Made by a program: the position numbers and the translations under genes. Below are positions 34,250-46,074 of a stretch of 64,000 bases of DNA, one piece after another (the stretch's first letter is position 1; each line of letters opens with the position of its first letter). The notes under the pieces are model-generated. The model was not told the origin of the DNA. It did not search any database and worked only from the letters and a program-made list of their open reading frames with translations. Source of the stretch: Coenobita brevimanus. Its lineage: Eukaryota; Arthropoda; Malacostraca; Decapoda; Coenobitidae. The DNA lies in assembly GCA_032717465.1 (NCBI GenBank), contig CM064655.1, positions 21,396,559-21,460,558 on the forward strand, written 5' to 3'.

Positions 34250-34745
34250 ACTGTAACCGTCAGAGACAGTTACTGATCACCAACTATGAGAATATTGCTG
34301 AAGTTACGTTTTTTGTGATAACTCAAAAACCGTTGGTCAAACGCCCACCAAAAAGTGTACAGACCTGGTCCAGGACCAGACAAAATTCTAGGGCCAAGAA
34401 GGGCCCTTTTATGCTTTTTTTTTTTTCCCTGTATGGAAGAGCAGTTGAAGGGTGGGGTGTCAGTAAATATTGTAATGCCACGCATGAATGACCTTCAAAT
34501 TTCTTCCATACAATTATCTGGAAAATAATTTTATCATGGCATTTCCTTCCACGTTTATGTATCTGTAATAGTTTTGGAGTAAACTGAGGCTAAAAATTCA
34601 TAATTTTTGGACATTTTGGGACCTGCGACATTGAAAAGTAGGTCAAGTTCTCTGAAACTGTGTCAGCGTAATGGGGTCATGGAGCTGTACATCCTCAATA
34701 AGTATGATTAAAAATTGGAGAGGGAAAGTGACAGAGTGCTGCTGT
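34250..34745 (-). repeat. Unclassified repeat, similar in style to 29231-29770
   Basis: On minus it carries TTTTTGGTGGGCGTTTGACC and AACGGTTTTTGAGTTATCAC, and nested GGCC words (AGGGCCAAGAAGGGCCC on plus). The features resemble the head of 29231-29770, but I cannot align the two over long stretches. No protein domain. Confidence 0.35.
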
Positions 34746-34747
34746 TG

Positions 34748-34777
34748 CTACTACTACTACTACTACTACTACTGCTG
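34748..34777. repeat. (CTA)n microsatellite
   Basis: About ten CTA triplets with CTG variants on either side. Confidence 0.92.
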
Positions 34778-34863
34778 CTACTTGTCGCCACCAACTCACT
34801 CAGGTCGCAACAACCCTAGTGTTCATAATCTTTGCACCCAGTGTTAGGCTAGCCAACTTATCA

Positions 34864-35005
34864 CAGCCGGAACTACTCTCATGGGGGCTGAACTATTTTC
34901 TCAGGGGCGGAACTATTCTCACGGGCAGGAACTATTCTCATGGGGCTGTAATTAATCTCACGGGACCAGAATTATTCTCACGGGGCCAGAACTTCTTTTT
35001 TCATA
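34864..35005 (+). repeat. 20-bp minisatellite, about seven copies
   Basis: Unit GGAACTATTCTCACGGGGC and variants repeat with a period of about 20-21 bp. Copies diverge mainly in the G run. Confidence 0.85.
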
Positions 35006-35009
35006 GAGG

Positions 35010-35367
35010 CGATCAGAAGGGCGTGTCAGATTATAAAGTTGCTTGTCTAAAAATTTCTGGATCTTAAGTTTCGGTCTTCTGAGTTAGCGTGTCTCAGCTG
35101 CTGTCAGAGAATGAGAATCAGACAAGAAGATAGGATTACATGAAACTCCATATTCTAGAACTTCTTGGGGTTCTCGAAGTGGGACGTCTTGCCCCCTAAG
35201 CTGAACGACCAAAACTGCAGCACAGGACGCGTAGGTGGCAGCACTACCACTACACTTCAGGAGACCACATTCTGATACTGACAGCCACCTGTACCAACTG
35301 CTTTCTAATATAATCAACATTATGACCAGGGTGCCTATCTGGGTCATCTAATGAAGGAAATTATAGC

Positions 35368-35454
<87 letters not shown>

Positions 35455-36355
35455 TTTTTCACAGTTACACATTTACTTGGTATGAATTTTTTTTTTTTTT
35501 TTTTTTTGCCGTTGGACAGAAAAAGTCCAGCATTATATATATTTTCCTTTGCTTTCCTTTAGCCTTTAGGAGTTACATTGATAAATGAGACTTTTAAAGT
35601 GGTCAAAGGTGGATACTCTCTTAAAACCGCTGCTGCAGATGAGGAACTGGAAGAGAGAAAGAGAGAGAAAGGAGAGGAACGAGGAGTAGCAGGAACCTCA
35701 CGAAGCTTTAGATCATGTTAACTCCTTATTTACCTTGGAGCTCCCAGGCGGTGGACCCTAATCGAAGGTAATTGCTATATTCTTCACAGTCCTTAATGGA
35801 GTGTAATTATTATTCTGCTCTGAGGCCCCGATACACCACAATTATCAGGCTGCTTAAGGTGGGTAATTGCCGGGTGGACATGCCTGCCGTATATAATCCT
35901 TCCTTTATAACCGATGTGATCATTAATTAAATATAGGTATATATAGATGAGCGGTATCTCCTTCTGATTATCAATATTTGGCTCAAGTGCTCGTCAGGAT
36001 TGGAGAGTGTTAGGCGCTAAGACTTCAAACACACACACACACACACAAAACCTTCATCCAAGCAGACCCCAAAGTATTCTAGTTTATATTTACACACAGA
36101 TCCTCTTCCTTCAAATTTTGTATATATATACTTTACAAACACCGTCCATCCCGCCTTCCCTCCCACAGACAAGTAATTTAGTTTCGATACTTTGCACATA
36201 CTGTACACCTCTCTACTTTTTCCACACTAATTTTTGACCACATTAAAATTTACATGTATGAAATTTAGAGTGTTTTATCATTTTTTCCTTCTTTTTTTCT
36301 TTCTTTTTCAACAGGTGACTTTACAGGTATGGGTAACGGCTGATTTCCCTTGCAA
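35010..36355. other. No gene recognised; (GT)n and poly-T inside
   Basis: (GT)n at 35371-35446 and poly-T at 35487-35507. A minus-strand frame of 87 codons at 35084-35347 overlaps the most gene-like composition here (balanced GC), but no domain or splice site decides it. Confidence 0.4.
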
Positions 36356-36792
36356 AGTTAAGGAAGGGAGGAGACTAGAGGCAGGCAGGGTGGGAGTGGG
36401 GGGTAGGGGGGAAAGGTAGGGAAGGAGAGAGGTGGATGGGAAGTAAGGACTGGGTAGGAATAGGTGGGGAGTAGGGAAGGAAAGAGAAAGGCTGGGAGGG
36501 AGTGGAGGAAGAAGGATGGAAGGAAGGAAGGGGAGAGAAGATAGGGTTGGGTAGGCTAAGGAAGGGACCAGACAGGTAGGAATGGGGAAAGGAAGGGAAA
36601 GAGAGAGGAGTAATAAAGGAGAAGGGTGAGTGAGAAGATGAGAGGGAGAGCAGGGATTGTGTTAAAAGGGAGAGGGGGGAATGGAGAGACAGGAAGGGTA
36701 GGGGAGGGAGGAAGAGTAAGGTAGGGTAGAGATGAAAGAGGGAGAGGGGTAAAGTAGACAGGTAGGTACAGATAGGTATGGGAGAGGGGAAG
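36356..36792. repeat. Purine-rich domain
   Basis: About 430 bp of G/A-rich plus strand (GGAAGGGA, GGTAGGG words) with no fixed period. It directly precedes the LINE at 36800. Confidence 0.8.
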
Positions 36793-37059
36793 AGTGGCGG
36801 GAGAGGTGGGGAGACAGTGGGAAGCCTACACCTGTATTGTTAGGATGTCAGAAGGGACCTCCAGGTGTTCCACTGTGATGCCTATACACCTGAACGTGAG
36901 AATCTTGTCTCAACGTAACATCATCATATACCTGGTCCTTTCTCCTCCCTCGCTGCCACTTCTCACCATTACATTCCTCGGACATCTTTTTCGTTTTACT
37001 CTGCCCACCACCTGACTGATTTAACTGGCTCTGGGGAGATATCACAGTGTAAGAGGGGA

Positions 37060-37665
37060 ATGGAGATCGTCGCTAACCCCTCCACAGCAAGAGCTTTATC
37101 TGTCTATCTATCTACTGCCTCCAACCCCATGGCCCATCCACGGCAGCAGGGTGACACTTCCAACATCACGGCCAACCCCGATTACCATACAACCTCTCCA
37201 GCCCCGCCAGTGCCTCCTACCACCCATGGAGATACTGGGGAGAGCTTCCAGGGGTTGGGGCAGGGCGAGGTCCCACAACCACCCACGTTTGCGCAAGTTG
37301 CCTCGCAGCCAGCCCCTCAGGCATCTCCTCATCCCCCCCAGGCCTCGGCTGAGGTAGATGACCAGGGGTTTAGGCGGCAGGGGAGGCGGCGGCGCAGGTC
37401 TATCCCAGGGGCTGGCAGACCTTCTAGCCCCCGTCAGCAAGTACCCCAGTGTGGATGGGGGACAAAAGAGAGTAGCAGCCTGGGGACCCCTCCTTCATGC
37501 CAGGTGTTGGTTAAGTATCTGCCTGGGGACTACGCCAGCGAGGAGCTCACAGCTTATGTCCGTGAGATGCTGCAGGATGACCTTGTGCAGGTGACGGAGC
37601 TGTGGAGGAGAACCTTCTCGGCTTTGTCATCACTGCCCATCGAAGGCATCAGTCTGTGCTGCTGA
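37060..37665 (+). pseudogene. LINE ORF1 protein, truncated
   Basis: A 201-residue frame rich in Pro, Gln and Ser with a basic patch (RRQGRRRRRSIPG, about residue 109-121). A short folded-looking part follows: VLVKYLPGDYASEELTAYVR. ORF1 proteins of such elements bind the element RNA. I see no CCHC zinc knuckle; it may have been lost in the frameshift that ends the frame just after the RRM-like start. Lack of the C-terminal part supports a dead copy. Confidence 0.6.
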
Positions 37666-37752
37666 ATAAGGACAACTGGGAACAGCATGTGTATGTACGT
37701 AGGTACTACCTGCACACGACAGCTACTGCTGATACTCTGCACACGGACAACA

Positions 37753-38524
37753 ATGGAAGGTAAACTGAAAATTGCCACCTATAACTGTCAGGGGATCAAA
37801 AGTAGTGAACCCATGATCAGAGACATATTAGACAGGGTGCACATTATGGCCTTGCAGGAAACTTGGTTTTGTAGTGATGAGTTGCACAGGCCTAACAGCC
37901 TTCATAAGGACTTTGTGTCTTTCTCTGTGTCAGCTGTGGATGACACTCAGGTCCTGAGGAGGGGGAGACCGTATGGTGGGCTAACCTTTTTGTGGCGCAG
38001 GTGTCTGAGTAGGTACATTCAGGTAGGTAATGGAATGCTCAGGATCCCCGGGTCCTGAGCATTACATACAAGGATGCTAGGCGCTCAGTACTTTTGGTTA
38101 ATGTGTATTTACCCACTAATACAAATGAATACCGAGATGAGCAGGAAATGTATGTGGGAAAACTGGCTTCTATAATAGACAGTGCCCAGGAGCAAAACAT
38201 CTGTGTATTGGGGGATTTTAATGCTGCTCCTGGTACAAACGTTTTCAGTGACATTCAGCAAATGTGTAATGACCGTGACATGGTGTTTACCGATGTGAGG
38301 GCACTCCCACCCACGAGTTTTACTCATGTCAACCAGGGGTTCCTCTCTCGCACATGGCTAGATCATGTAGTGTTATCACCGTGTCTGAACAATGTGATGG
38401 AGGAGTGCACAATTCTGTACAATAGTGTTGCCTCGGATCATTTTCCTCTCTTAGTGGGTCTAAAGATAGATGGGCTTCCTACCCTGACAAAGGACAGGCA
38501 AGCTAGCATGTCTAAAATTAAGTG
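37753..38524 (+). pseudogene. LINE endonuclease domain, one frameshift
   Basis: APE-type endonuclease, which nicks target DNA for reverse transcription. Motifs in order: KIATYNCQGI (Asn), ALQETW (catalytic Glu), NVYLPTN, LGDFNAAPGT (Asp and Asn), RTWLDHVVLSP (Asp), and ASDHFPLL (Ser-Asp-His). All catalytic residues are present. The frame changes near 38040-38062 at a near-palindrome (arms ATGCTCAGGA and TCCTGAGCAT). A TGA follows the domain at 38523. Confidence 0.85.
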
Positions 38525-40552
38525 AGACTTTGATAATATAAGAAAAAGAGAGGAGTATGGTCGGGTGGTGACAGAGTTGCTGAGAGGCATTGCCATAGAT
38601 CTTGTCGGGGCATGCTGCTTCCAGAATATCTGTCAGGATGGTGGGCACCTTGACACGATAGACAGGCTGCATCAGGTGTTGATAGATTGCATGATGCGTG
38701 CTGGTGAGACTGTGTTTGGCACATGCAGGAGGAGATGGAGGCCTGTTCCGGGCTGGAATGAATTTGTGCAGGAGGCACACAGTACTGCAAGGGAGTCCTT
38801 CCTGGAGTGGAAAGCCAGTGGGGGTCCACGCTGGGGTCCTCTGGCAGAAGGGATGAGACGCACCAGGGCCAGATTCAAACTCTGTCTGAGGTGGTGCAGG
38901 GCGCATGAGCAGGAGCTGAGAGCACAGTCACTGGGGTAGAAGCTGGCTGCTGGGGACTCCAATGGCCTCTGGTGCGGCCTGCGAGCTGTGAACCCCGACT
39001 CGCGAACGCTGCCCCTACGTGTGGACCAGGCTGTGGGGGGGGGAGGACATCGCCGCAATGTGGGGTGAACACTTCAAGGGTATCCTGAACTGTGTGAGGG
39101 ACGATGGCAGCGAGGGTGCTCTACGGCGTGAGATGCGTGAAGTAACGCTGGAGGACTTCCGCAGTGTGGACCACAGGGAAATGAAGGAGATCTTACAGGG
39201 GCTCTCTAATAGTGAGGCTCTGGGTGTGGATGGACTCCCTTCTGGTGCTTACAAGTATGCACCTCCTGGCCTCATCTCGTGGCTCTGCCTCTTTGTTAAT
39301 TCCTGCATCTGCCACCAGTACATACCTCGACAGGTCTTGGCTGTAATAATAGTGCCCTTGTTAAAGAGTAAGGTAAAGGACCCTGCTAAATCAAGCAATT
39401 ATAGACCAATAGCCATTGCAACTGCTCTGTCAAAGGTAATTGAGAAGGCAGTGCTACAACGCCTGGAAGCCTACCTGTATACTTTAGATAACCAGTTTAG
39501 CTATAAGAAGGGGCACGGCACAGAGATGTGTGTGTGGTCATTGAAGAATATCATTCAGTACTACACTTCCAGGGGTTCAACTATCTATTTATGTTTCCTT
39601 GATGCAAGTAAGGCTTTTGTTAGGGTGAATTACTGGAAGCTTTTCAATAAACTTCTCATAAGGGGAGCACCAGGGCACTTGGTCAAATTGTTACTGTACT
39701 GGTATACTACACAGGAATTTGCTGTAAAATGGGGGGGTGCCACCTCACTCCCCTTCAAGTCAACCAATGGTATTCGACAGGGAGAGATACTGTCTCCCTA
39801 CCTATACAATGTGTACACAGACGATCTCAGTGCTGCCCTTCGTGATACAGGGACTGGATGTTACATACATAATAAGTGCATTAATTCACTGAGCTATGCT
39901 GATGATATGGTACTGTTGGCACCTACACTGGATGCATTGCAGGGTCTCATTGGTGTGTGTGAGGTGTATGCTGCCAACCATGATATTATCTATAACACCA
40001 CTAAGACAGAGTGCATGGTAGTACCACCGGCACGCTCTAAGGTGAATTACCAGACATCAGCCAGGCTCAATGGGTGTGCGCTTGAATTTGTGGATAGATT
40101 CACATACTTAGGCCATGTCATCAATAAGGAAATAACTGATGATGATGATATTATGAAGCAAAAGGCTAAACTAACAGTCATTGATAATACACTGCTGAGG
40201 AGATTCTCCTTCTGCAGTGTGGAGGTGAAGTTGGAATTATTCAGGAGCCACTGCTACTCACTCTACTGCAATTCGCTGTGGTCGCGGTACAAGGTGGCCT
40301 CCCTGAAGAGACTCAGGGTTTGTCACAACGACATCCTTAAGAGGCTTCTGGGGCTGCCAAGATGGACTAGTTCATCCCAGGCATTCAACGTGCATGGCAT
40401 GAACTCTTGATGTGCTCCGCCGAAACTACGTGTACAGTATGAGGAGTAGGGTGGAGCAATCTGACAACTACATCATCACTTCAATCAGACACAGCTCTGC
40501 CTATGTGTGTGGATCTATACCACGTGAATGGATGAAGCTACTGTTTACGTAG
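38525..40552 (+). pseudogene. LINE linker and reverse transcriptase, frameshifted
   Basis: The linker (38525-38935) is open in one frame to LRAQSLG, then a stop. The reverse transcriptase frame 39019-40410 (463 residues) has AIIVPLLKSK, NYRPIAIATALSKVIEKAV, LCFLDASKAFVRV (first catalytic Asp), NGIRQGEILSPYLYNVYTDDL, and SYADDMVLL (the Asp pair at 39895-39906). A frameshift near 40404 splits off the last 47 residues, which continue as LDVLRRNYVYSMRSRVEQSD to the TAG at 40550. A missing base or extra base would explain each break. Inactive as read. Confidence 0.88.
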
Positions 40553-40659
40553 CAGGTATAATACTTTGTATATTGCTATACATGTTCCTTTTTTAATCTT
40601 TGTATATGCCGTTGAGCGAAATAAAAGTTATTATTATTATTATTATAATCCCGTACGGG

Positions 40660-42336
40660 GTGGCCACAAGTAATTCGCCTCCACGTCGCCCTGTCCCCCG
40701 CCATTTCACTGCCCTGCTCCCAACTCACACTCCCCTCTCTCATATACCTCTCCACCCCATCCCTCCATCTCATCCTAGGCCTTCCCCTCCCTCTCCCCCC
40801 CTCCACCTCACTCACATACACTCCCGTCGTCAGTCTTTCACCCTCCATCCTCTCCACATGGCCAAACCACTTCAGTGTGTTCCGCCTAACGCTTCCTATC
40901 ACATCCACATTCACACCACAACGCTCCTATTTATCCTCATCTGTCAGCCTGTCTCTCCATGTGACTCCACAGGCTCCTCTCAAATAAGTCATTTCCACTG
41001 CTCTCACTCTGGACTTGTGTCCTTCCAACAACGTCCAAGCTTCACTTCCATACGTTAGAGTTGGTATCACAATACTGTCATGTAGTAACTTTTTCACTTC
41101 CCTGCTCACTTCCCCGTTTCTTATCACTACTTTCAAGGAACCAGCAACCATTCTTCCTTGTTGTACCCTTTCAAGCACTTCACCCTCCAAACCTCCATCC
41201 TTACTCATCACACTCCCCAAGTACTTAAATGTACTCACATTTTCCATTTCCTCCTCATCCAACCTCACTGTACATTCACTGACTTCACCTCTCTCAAAGT
41301 CCTTCACTTTACTCCTCCCTACAATCACCTTTTGATTCCGTTTCTTGCACACTCTCCCAAACTCATCCACCAAGCCTTGCAGCTCCCTTTCGTCTTCATT
41401 TAACAACACAGTATCATCTGCAAACAACAGTACAGGGAGTTTCCAGACACTACCCTCTCTCACTAGGGCCACTCCAACATCCACTGCCATACCTTGTATC
41501 TCTTTTGTTACCCCATCCATGTACAGATTGGACAACCATGGAGACATGACACATCCCTGTTTCAACCCAACTTTCAAAGAGAAAAATTCACTCAGTTAAC
41601 CATCCACACGCATTGAAGCCTTAGCACCAGCATACATACTCTACGCAGCATTCAACAACTTCCTATCTACTCCATATATTCTTAATACTGTCCACAGTCT
41701 TTGTCTATCCAACCTGTCATATGCTTTCTCCAAATCCATGAAGGCTGCATACAAATTCTTTCCCTTCTCTAGAAACTTTTCCACTAAAGATCTAAGAATG
41801 AATATCTGATCTACAAAACCTCTTCCTTTCCTAAAGCCTCACTGTTCATCTCCAACTAATTCCTCTGTTATTTCCCTGACTCTGTCATTTAGTATCCTAC
41901 CATACATTTTTCCTGTTACACTAAGAAGACAAATGCCCCTATGATTACCACACACTTCTTTTTGCCTTTTTCCTTTGTACAAGGAAATAATTATACCTGA
42001 AGTCCAGTTCTCCGGGACGCTATCTTCCTCCCATGCCAATATGCACATCTTCCACATCTATTCTGTCACTGCCTCTCCCCCATACTTCAGCATTTCACCA
42101 CACACTCCATCAATTCCTGAGGCTTTCCCCAATTTCACTTTCTTCATTGCTTCCACAACTTCTATACTACTGATTTCTTCCTGTCTTCTCACCTCCCTCC
42201 TTCTCCCAGCCATTCCCCAGCCACTTATACTCGCAATACTTTCATTCTTTATGTTCAACAATTCGTTAAAGTGTTCTCTCCATCTGCTCACTTTTTCTCC
42301 CTTCTTCATTAGTAACCTACCATTTTTATCTTTCAC
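40660..42336 (-). pseudogene. RTE reverse transcriptase, multiple breaks
   Basis: From 5' to 3' on minus: KGEKVSRWREHFNELLN and KASGIDGVCGEMLKYGGEAV (42336-42058); WKMCILAWEEDSVPENWTSG and NHRGICLLSVTGKMYGRILN (42057-41839); then about 260 bp without an open frame where the first catalytic Asp block should be. VGLKQGCVMSPWLSNLYMDG and VLLFADDTVLLNEDERELQG follow (41577 on; FADD at 41412-41423). NTLKWFGHVERMEGERLT and RPRMRWRDGVERYMREGS close the C-terminus (40914-40660). Confidence 0.87.
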
Positions 42337-42439
42337 TCCCCTACTAACTTCACTACCACCCTACCTTACTCTCTTCACCTCTTTCCAGAACATTTTCTTA
42401 CAGTCCCTCCACTTTAAACTCAATTTCCTTCCAAATTCC

Positions 42440-43757
42440 TCATCCACACTCTTCTTGCTCTCTCTTACTTATCTTTTCACCTCTCTTCCTTTCTACATAT
42501 AACTCTCCCTTCCGCCTCTCAACTTCTTCCACACCCCTATTTCTCATCCATTCATTGTATACTTTCTTCTTTTGTGCCACAGCCTCTCTCACCTCTTCAT
42601 TCCACCATGCTGTTCCTTGCACCCCCCTCCGTCTTCTCTTCACCCCACACGCCACATCACATGTTGGACTTATTTCTTCTGTGAATATCTTGCACACACC
42701 TTCCACGTCTCCCATCTGCTGCAATTCATATTTACCCAATCGTTCCTCCACTTCTCTCTTATATTCTGCCTTTTTCTCATCCTTTTGTAACCTTTCCACT
42801 CTCCTTGCAACTACTCCTTCCTCCCGTTCTTCCCTTCTTCTATTTCTCCATCTTACTTGGATCTTGATTCTGGCCACCACCAAGTGGTGGTCAGAAAGTC
42901 CACTCTCCCAACCTCTATAAGCTCTTGCATCCCTTACACATCTTCGCATCCTTTCATTCACACACACATAATCAATCATTGCCGTCCTTTCATTCAGTTC
43001 ACCACCCACCCTTCTCATCACTCGCCATGTATACCTGTGGATCATAATGTGCCTGAAGAGGGTATTGGCTATCACCAACCCCCTCCCGGCACAAATGTAC
43101 ACTAAGGCACTGCCATTCTCATCTATCCCAGCAGGCACACCCCACTCACCAACTATTCCATCCACCTTCACATTCCCTACTTTACCATTCATATCACCAA
43201 TCCACAACACTCTCTCATTCCTTCCAAACTTTTCCATGCACACTTTCACATTTATCCAGAACTCTTCTCTCACTCTGCTCGCAGGATCTTGCATTGGCGC
43301 ATACACGCACACAATCGCCCACATTTGTATTCCAACTTTCAATCTTACCCACACAATCCTTGAGCCAACTGATTCATACTCTCTTATGTTCTTCTTCCAT
43401 ATTTTACTCCCAACAATACACACTCCCTCTTTTGCCCTCTTATTCTCACCTACTCCTGCACATATACCCCATCCATACTCCCATTTTCTCACACTCTCTC
43501 CTCTCCATTTAGTTTGTTATTCCACATACATGCACTTTTGCACCCTCAAGCACCTGGACAATCACTCTCTCTTTCACCTCATCATTCGCATCCCTTACAT
43601 TCCACGTCGCGATCCGTACCATGTCCTTTGTCCGGTCCTTGGTCGTCATCTTTTGGTCAGTCCTTGTCCGAGGCTTCTTGTTCATCTTTTTAGTTAGCTG
43701 TTTTCCGGGGAGGGGCACTAACCCTCCGCCAACCCTTTTAGTCGCCTCATACGACAA
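42440..43757 (-). pseudogene. RTE endonuclease, catalytic Glu lost
   Basis: Motifs read on minus: MVRIATWNVRD (Asn), CVYAPMQDP, VLWIGDMNGKVGNVKV (Asp and Asn), TAMIDYVCVNERM (Asp), and GLSDHHLVVARIKI (Ser-Asp-His). The catalytic Glu position reads VHVCGITN then a stop near 43509. The copy at 28760-28800 has TETKWKGE at the same place, so here a small deletion removed the Glu codon. The coiled, Arg/Glu-rich linker follows (RNRRREEREEGVVARRVERL). Confidence 0.85.
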
Positions 43758-43815
43758 GCAGGGATACTGGGGGAGTATTCTTGAAAACCCCCCTACCCCC
43801 AGGGGGGAAGGGCTT

Positions 43816-44212
43816 TATCCTAAGGTTAAATATCATCGACTTCAGGTGAATACAGGGAAAAATATACGTCACAAGGCCATCAGTCACTTGATTATATTTC
43901 TATGTCGGATTTTTCTGTTTTCTTTCTTGATACCTCAAAGCGATTTATACTCAGCTTAGAAGCATCTCTAGCAGTGGAAAAGTTAGTGAAAGCTTAATCT
44001 AACTCCTAATTTAAAGTCTCAATTAATCCTAAAAAAATTAATCTTAGTAAATTCGTCATCGTCATCGTGGATAAGATGTTAATGTCTTGTTTCTTCTCCT
44101 CATCCCCTCCTATCTTTCTCCAACTTGCATTTCTTCACACATAACCACACTTTCCTCCCTTCTTTACTCTGTCTATTCATCCATCCCTTTGTAGACAATG
44201 TTTCACTTCAAA

Positions 44213-44249
<37 letters not shown>

Positions 44250-45376
44250 ACCTCAACTTCCTTTTCTTACTTAACTCCATCCCTAACAACCTATCCATCA
44301 GACGATTTCCTCCCCTTCCGTCCCAATCTCATCACCCCCTCCCCCTCCCCTCCCCCTCCCTCTTCCCCTTTCCCTTCCCCTCACCCCTCTGGAGACGACA
44401 GCCTTCACCCTATCATCCATCACAGTCGTCAACTCCCCAGCACCTCCATTACCACTTCCCATAACCCTTTCATCTCACTTCATCTCTGCCCCCGAAAAAT
44501 ATAAAAAGAAAATGACAAAGATTTTTATGATACTGGTTATTTCTCTACATTTTCCTATCATATATTCACGCACATATGTACTTACACGCACTCGCAAACA
44601 CACACGCACGCACACGCTCTCATGTTCGATCACTCATACAAACGTTTACACATTATATATCTACCTGTCTATTTGTCTCTCTGTATGTCTGTCTGTCTCT
44701 GTCTGTTTATGTCTGTGTCTATCTACCACCTAAGTACATTTGTCTACAGAAGAGAAGTAGATTTTATAATCAACTTTGTATTTTATGAGCTGGGCAGTGG
44801 TGATAAAAGCGTCTTCCTGTATCAGTTTCAAACCCGCTGTTAAAATATTGATGGGTGGGCATTGTGGTTTCCTAGTAATTGTTATATACCATTTAACCAG
44901 TTTAAATTTGAGTACCATAAAGCCATTATAAAATACTGCGCATGAGTAATCGGGAAAATAATCACAGCGCTTGTAAAATGTGCGTCAGGTTACCATTTAA
45001 TTGAAGGGACAGAAATAAGATGTTTATTGAGAGGAATACAGGGGAAAGGAAACAACAACAGTCTAACTGGTTCTTTCGAGGCTGTTAGTTATAAGGCAGA
45101 TAATAACTACGCTATGGGTTGATTAAAACTAACAATATTAAGTGTCAGAGAAAGCAAGATACTGCTGATGTACTATTGCCGAATTTTTTACCTTCGTACA
45201 TATGATACTGTATTGCAAGACATACCTAACATTTAGACCACTGCCTCTTGACGACACTGATATTAGAGTTAAGATACTGGGTGTTCAGAACTGTGAGCCA
45301 AAGTTATGGTAAAATTTCTGTGCACAAATTTTTGAGTCATAAAAAAATGGCTTACACTGAAAAACCCTTTATAAAG

Positions 45377-45380
<4 letters not shown>
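43816..45380. other. No gene seen; (CT)n and short C-rich tract
   Basis: (CT)n at 44215-44248; C/T-rich 44310-44400; (CACG)-type repeats at 44585-44615; (TCTG)n at 44680-44710. The rest is AT-rich and unassigned. Confidence 0.55.

Positions 45381-45418
<38 letters not shown>
45381..45418. repeat. (CT)19 microsatellite
   Basis: Perfect CT array. Confidence 0.95.
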
Positions 45419-45421
<3 letters not shown>

Positions 45422-45899
45422 AAAATTAATATCTCTCTTATTTCTCAGTCATATCGGGGAAAAGTCTTAAGTCTGTCCCCGGTTCTCACCCTCGTGTCCA
45501 CAAGAGCTAGTCGGGGAAGATTTAAGACTCGTTTTCTGGAAGGCACAGAAGGCTTCGTATCATTTCTTCCTGAGCGACTTATTCTTCACAGTGCACCTTA
45601 TAATTTTCTTTTATCCTATAAATCATCTTAATATCGACACAGTTTGCAGCGATAAAGTACAAGAAGCTTCCAAGATGTAAAATGAAGAATTAATCGCCAA
45701 GGAACAGGTGTAAAGGAATCCTCAAAACCACTTAGAATACGACCCTGTAAGTTTCGGCTGGGAGATGCAGTGAGCTGTGGGAGACTTTCTTTTTTTCCTG
45801 TTTTTTCCTACCCTTATCTTATTCCCGTTATTTATCGTTCCCTTCAACAGGATTTGCTTGTATGGCCCGAACGACCTACTGCAGTAATCCTCTTTACCT

Positions 45900-46038
45900 A
45901 TGATCTTGTTTCCCCCCCCCCTCTCTCTCTCTCTCTCTCTCCAAGCATCGAACATCCTACCTCCCTTCCATCCCTCCCCCATTTTCTTCTCCCCGTCCTC
46001 TCCCCATTTTCGACCTAACTGGGCATGCTTCTCCCCTC

Positions 46039-46074
<36 letters not shown>

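Larger units (their letters stand above)
36800..40646 (+). mobile_element. Jockey/CR1-like non-LTR retrotransposon, long but decayed
   Basis: Collinear ORF1, apurinic-type endonuclease, and reverse transcriptase, then a short 3' UTR with AATAAA (40620-40625) and an (ATT)n tail (40629-40646). At least three frame breaks (near 38045, 38520-39018 and 40404) make it inactive. The 5' border is uncertain; I place it after the purine tract. The SYADDMVLL motif, the endonuclease order and the ORF1 point to the jockey/CR1/L2 side of the tree; the exact clade needs a phylogeny. Confidence 0.85.
40630..43815 (-). mobile_element. RTE non-LTR retrotransposon, near full length, decayed
   Basis: On minus: 5' leader from about 43815 (GTCGTATGAGGCGACT region and the GGAGGG..CCCTCC hairpin), endonuclease 43757-42440, linker, reverse transcriptase, and a C-terminal domain ending near 40660. 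The 3' end has a perfect CCCGTACGGG palindrome (40650-40659) and an (AAT)n tail shared with the plus LINE. The frame is split into at least six pieces by stops and frameshifts. Similar to the copies at 23886-24690 and 27952-29160. Confidence 0.9.

Noticed and set aside
35084..35347. Minus-strand frame of 87 codons as an exon
   Set aside because: Balanced composition drew attention, but there is no recognisable domain and no convincing splice sites.
38040..38056. GGATCCCCGGG resembling a cloning polylinker
   Set aside because: Only 11 bases match, the flanks continue the LINE endonuclease reading, and the sequence is part of a near-palindrome. Vector contamination is not supported.
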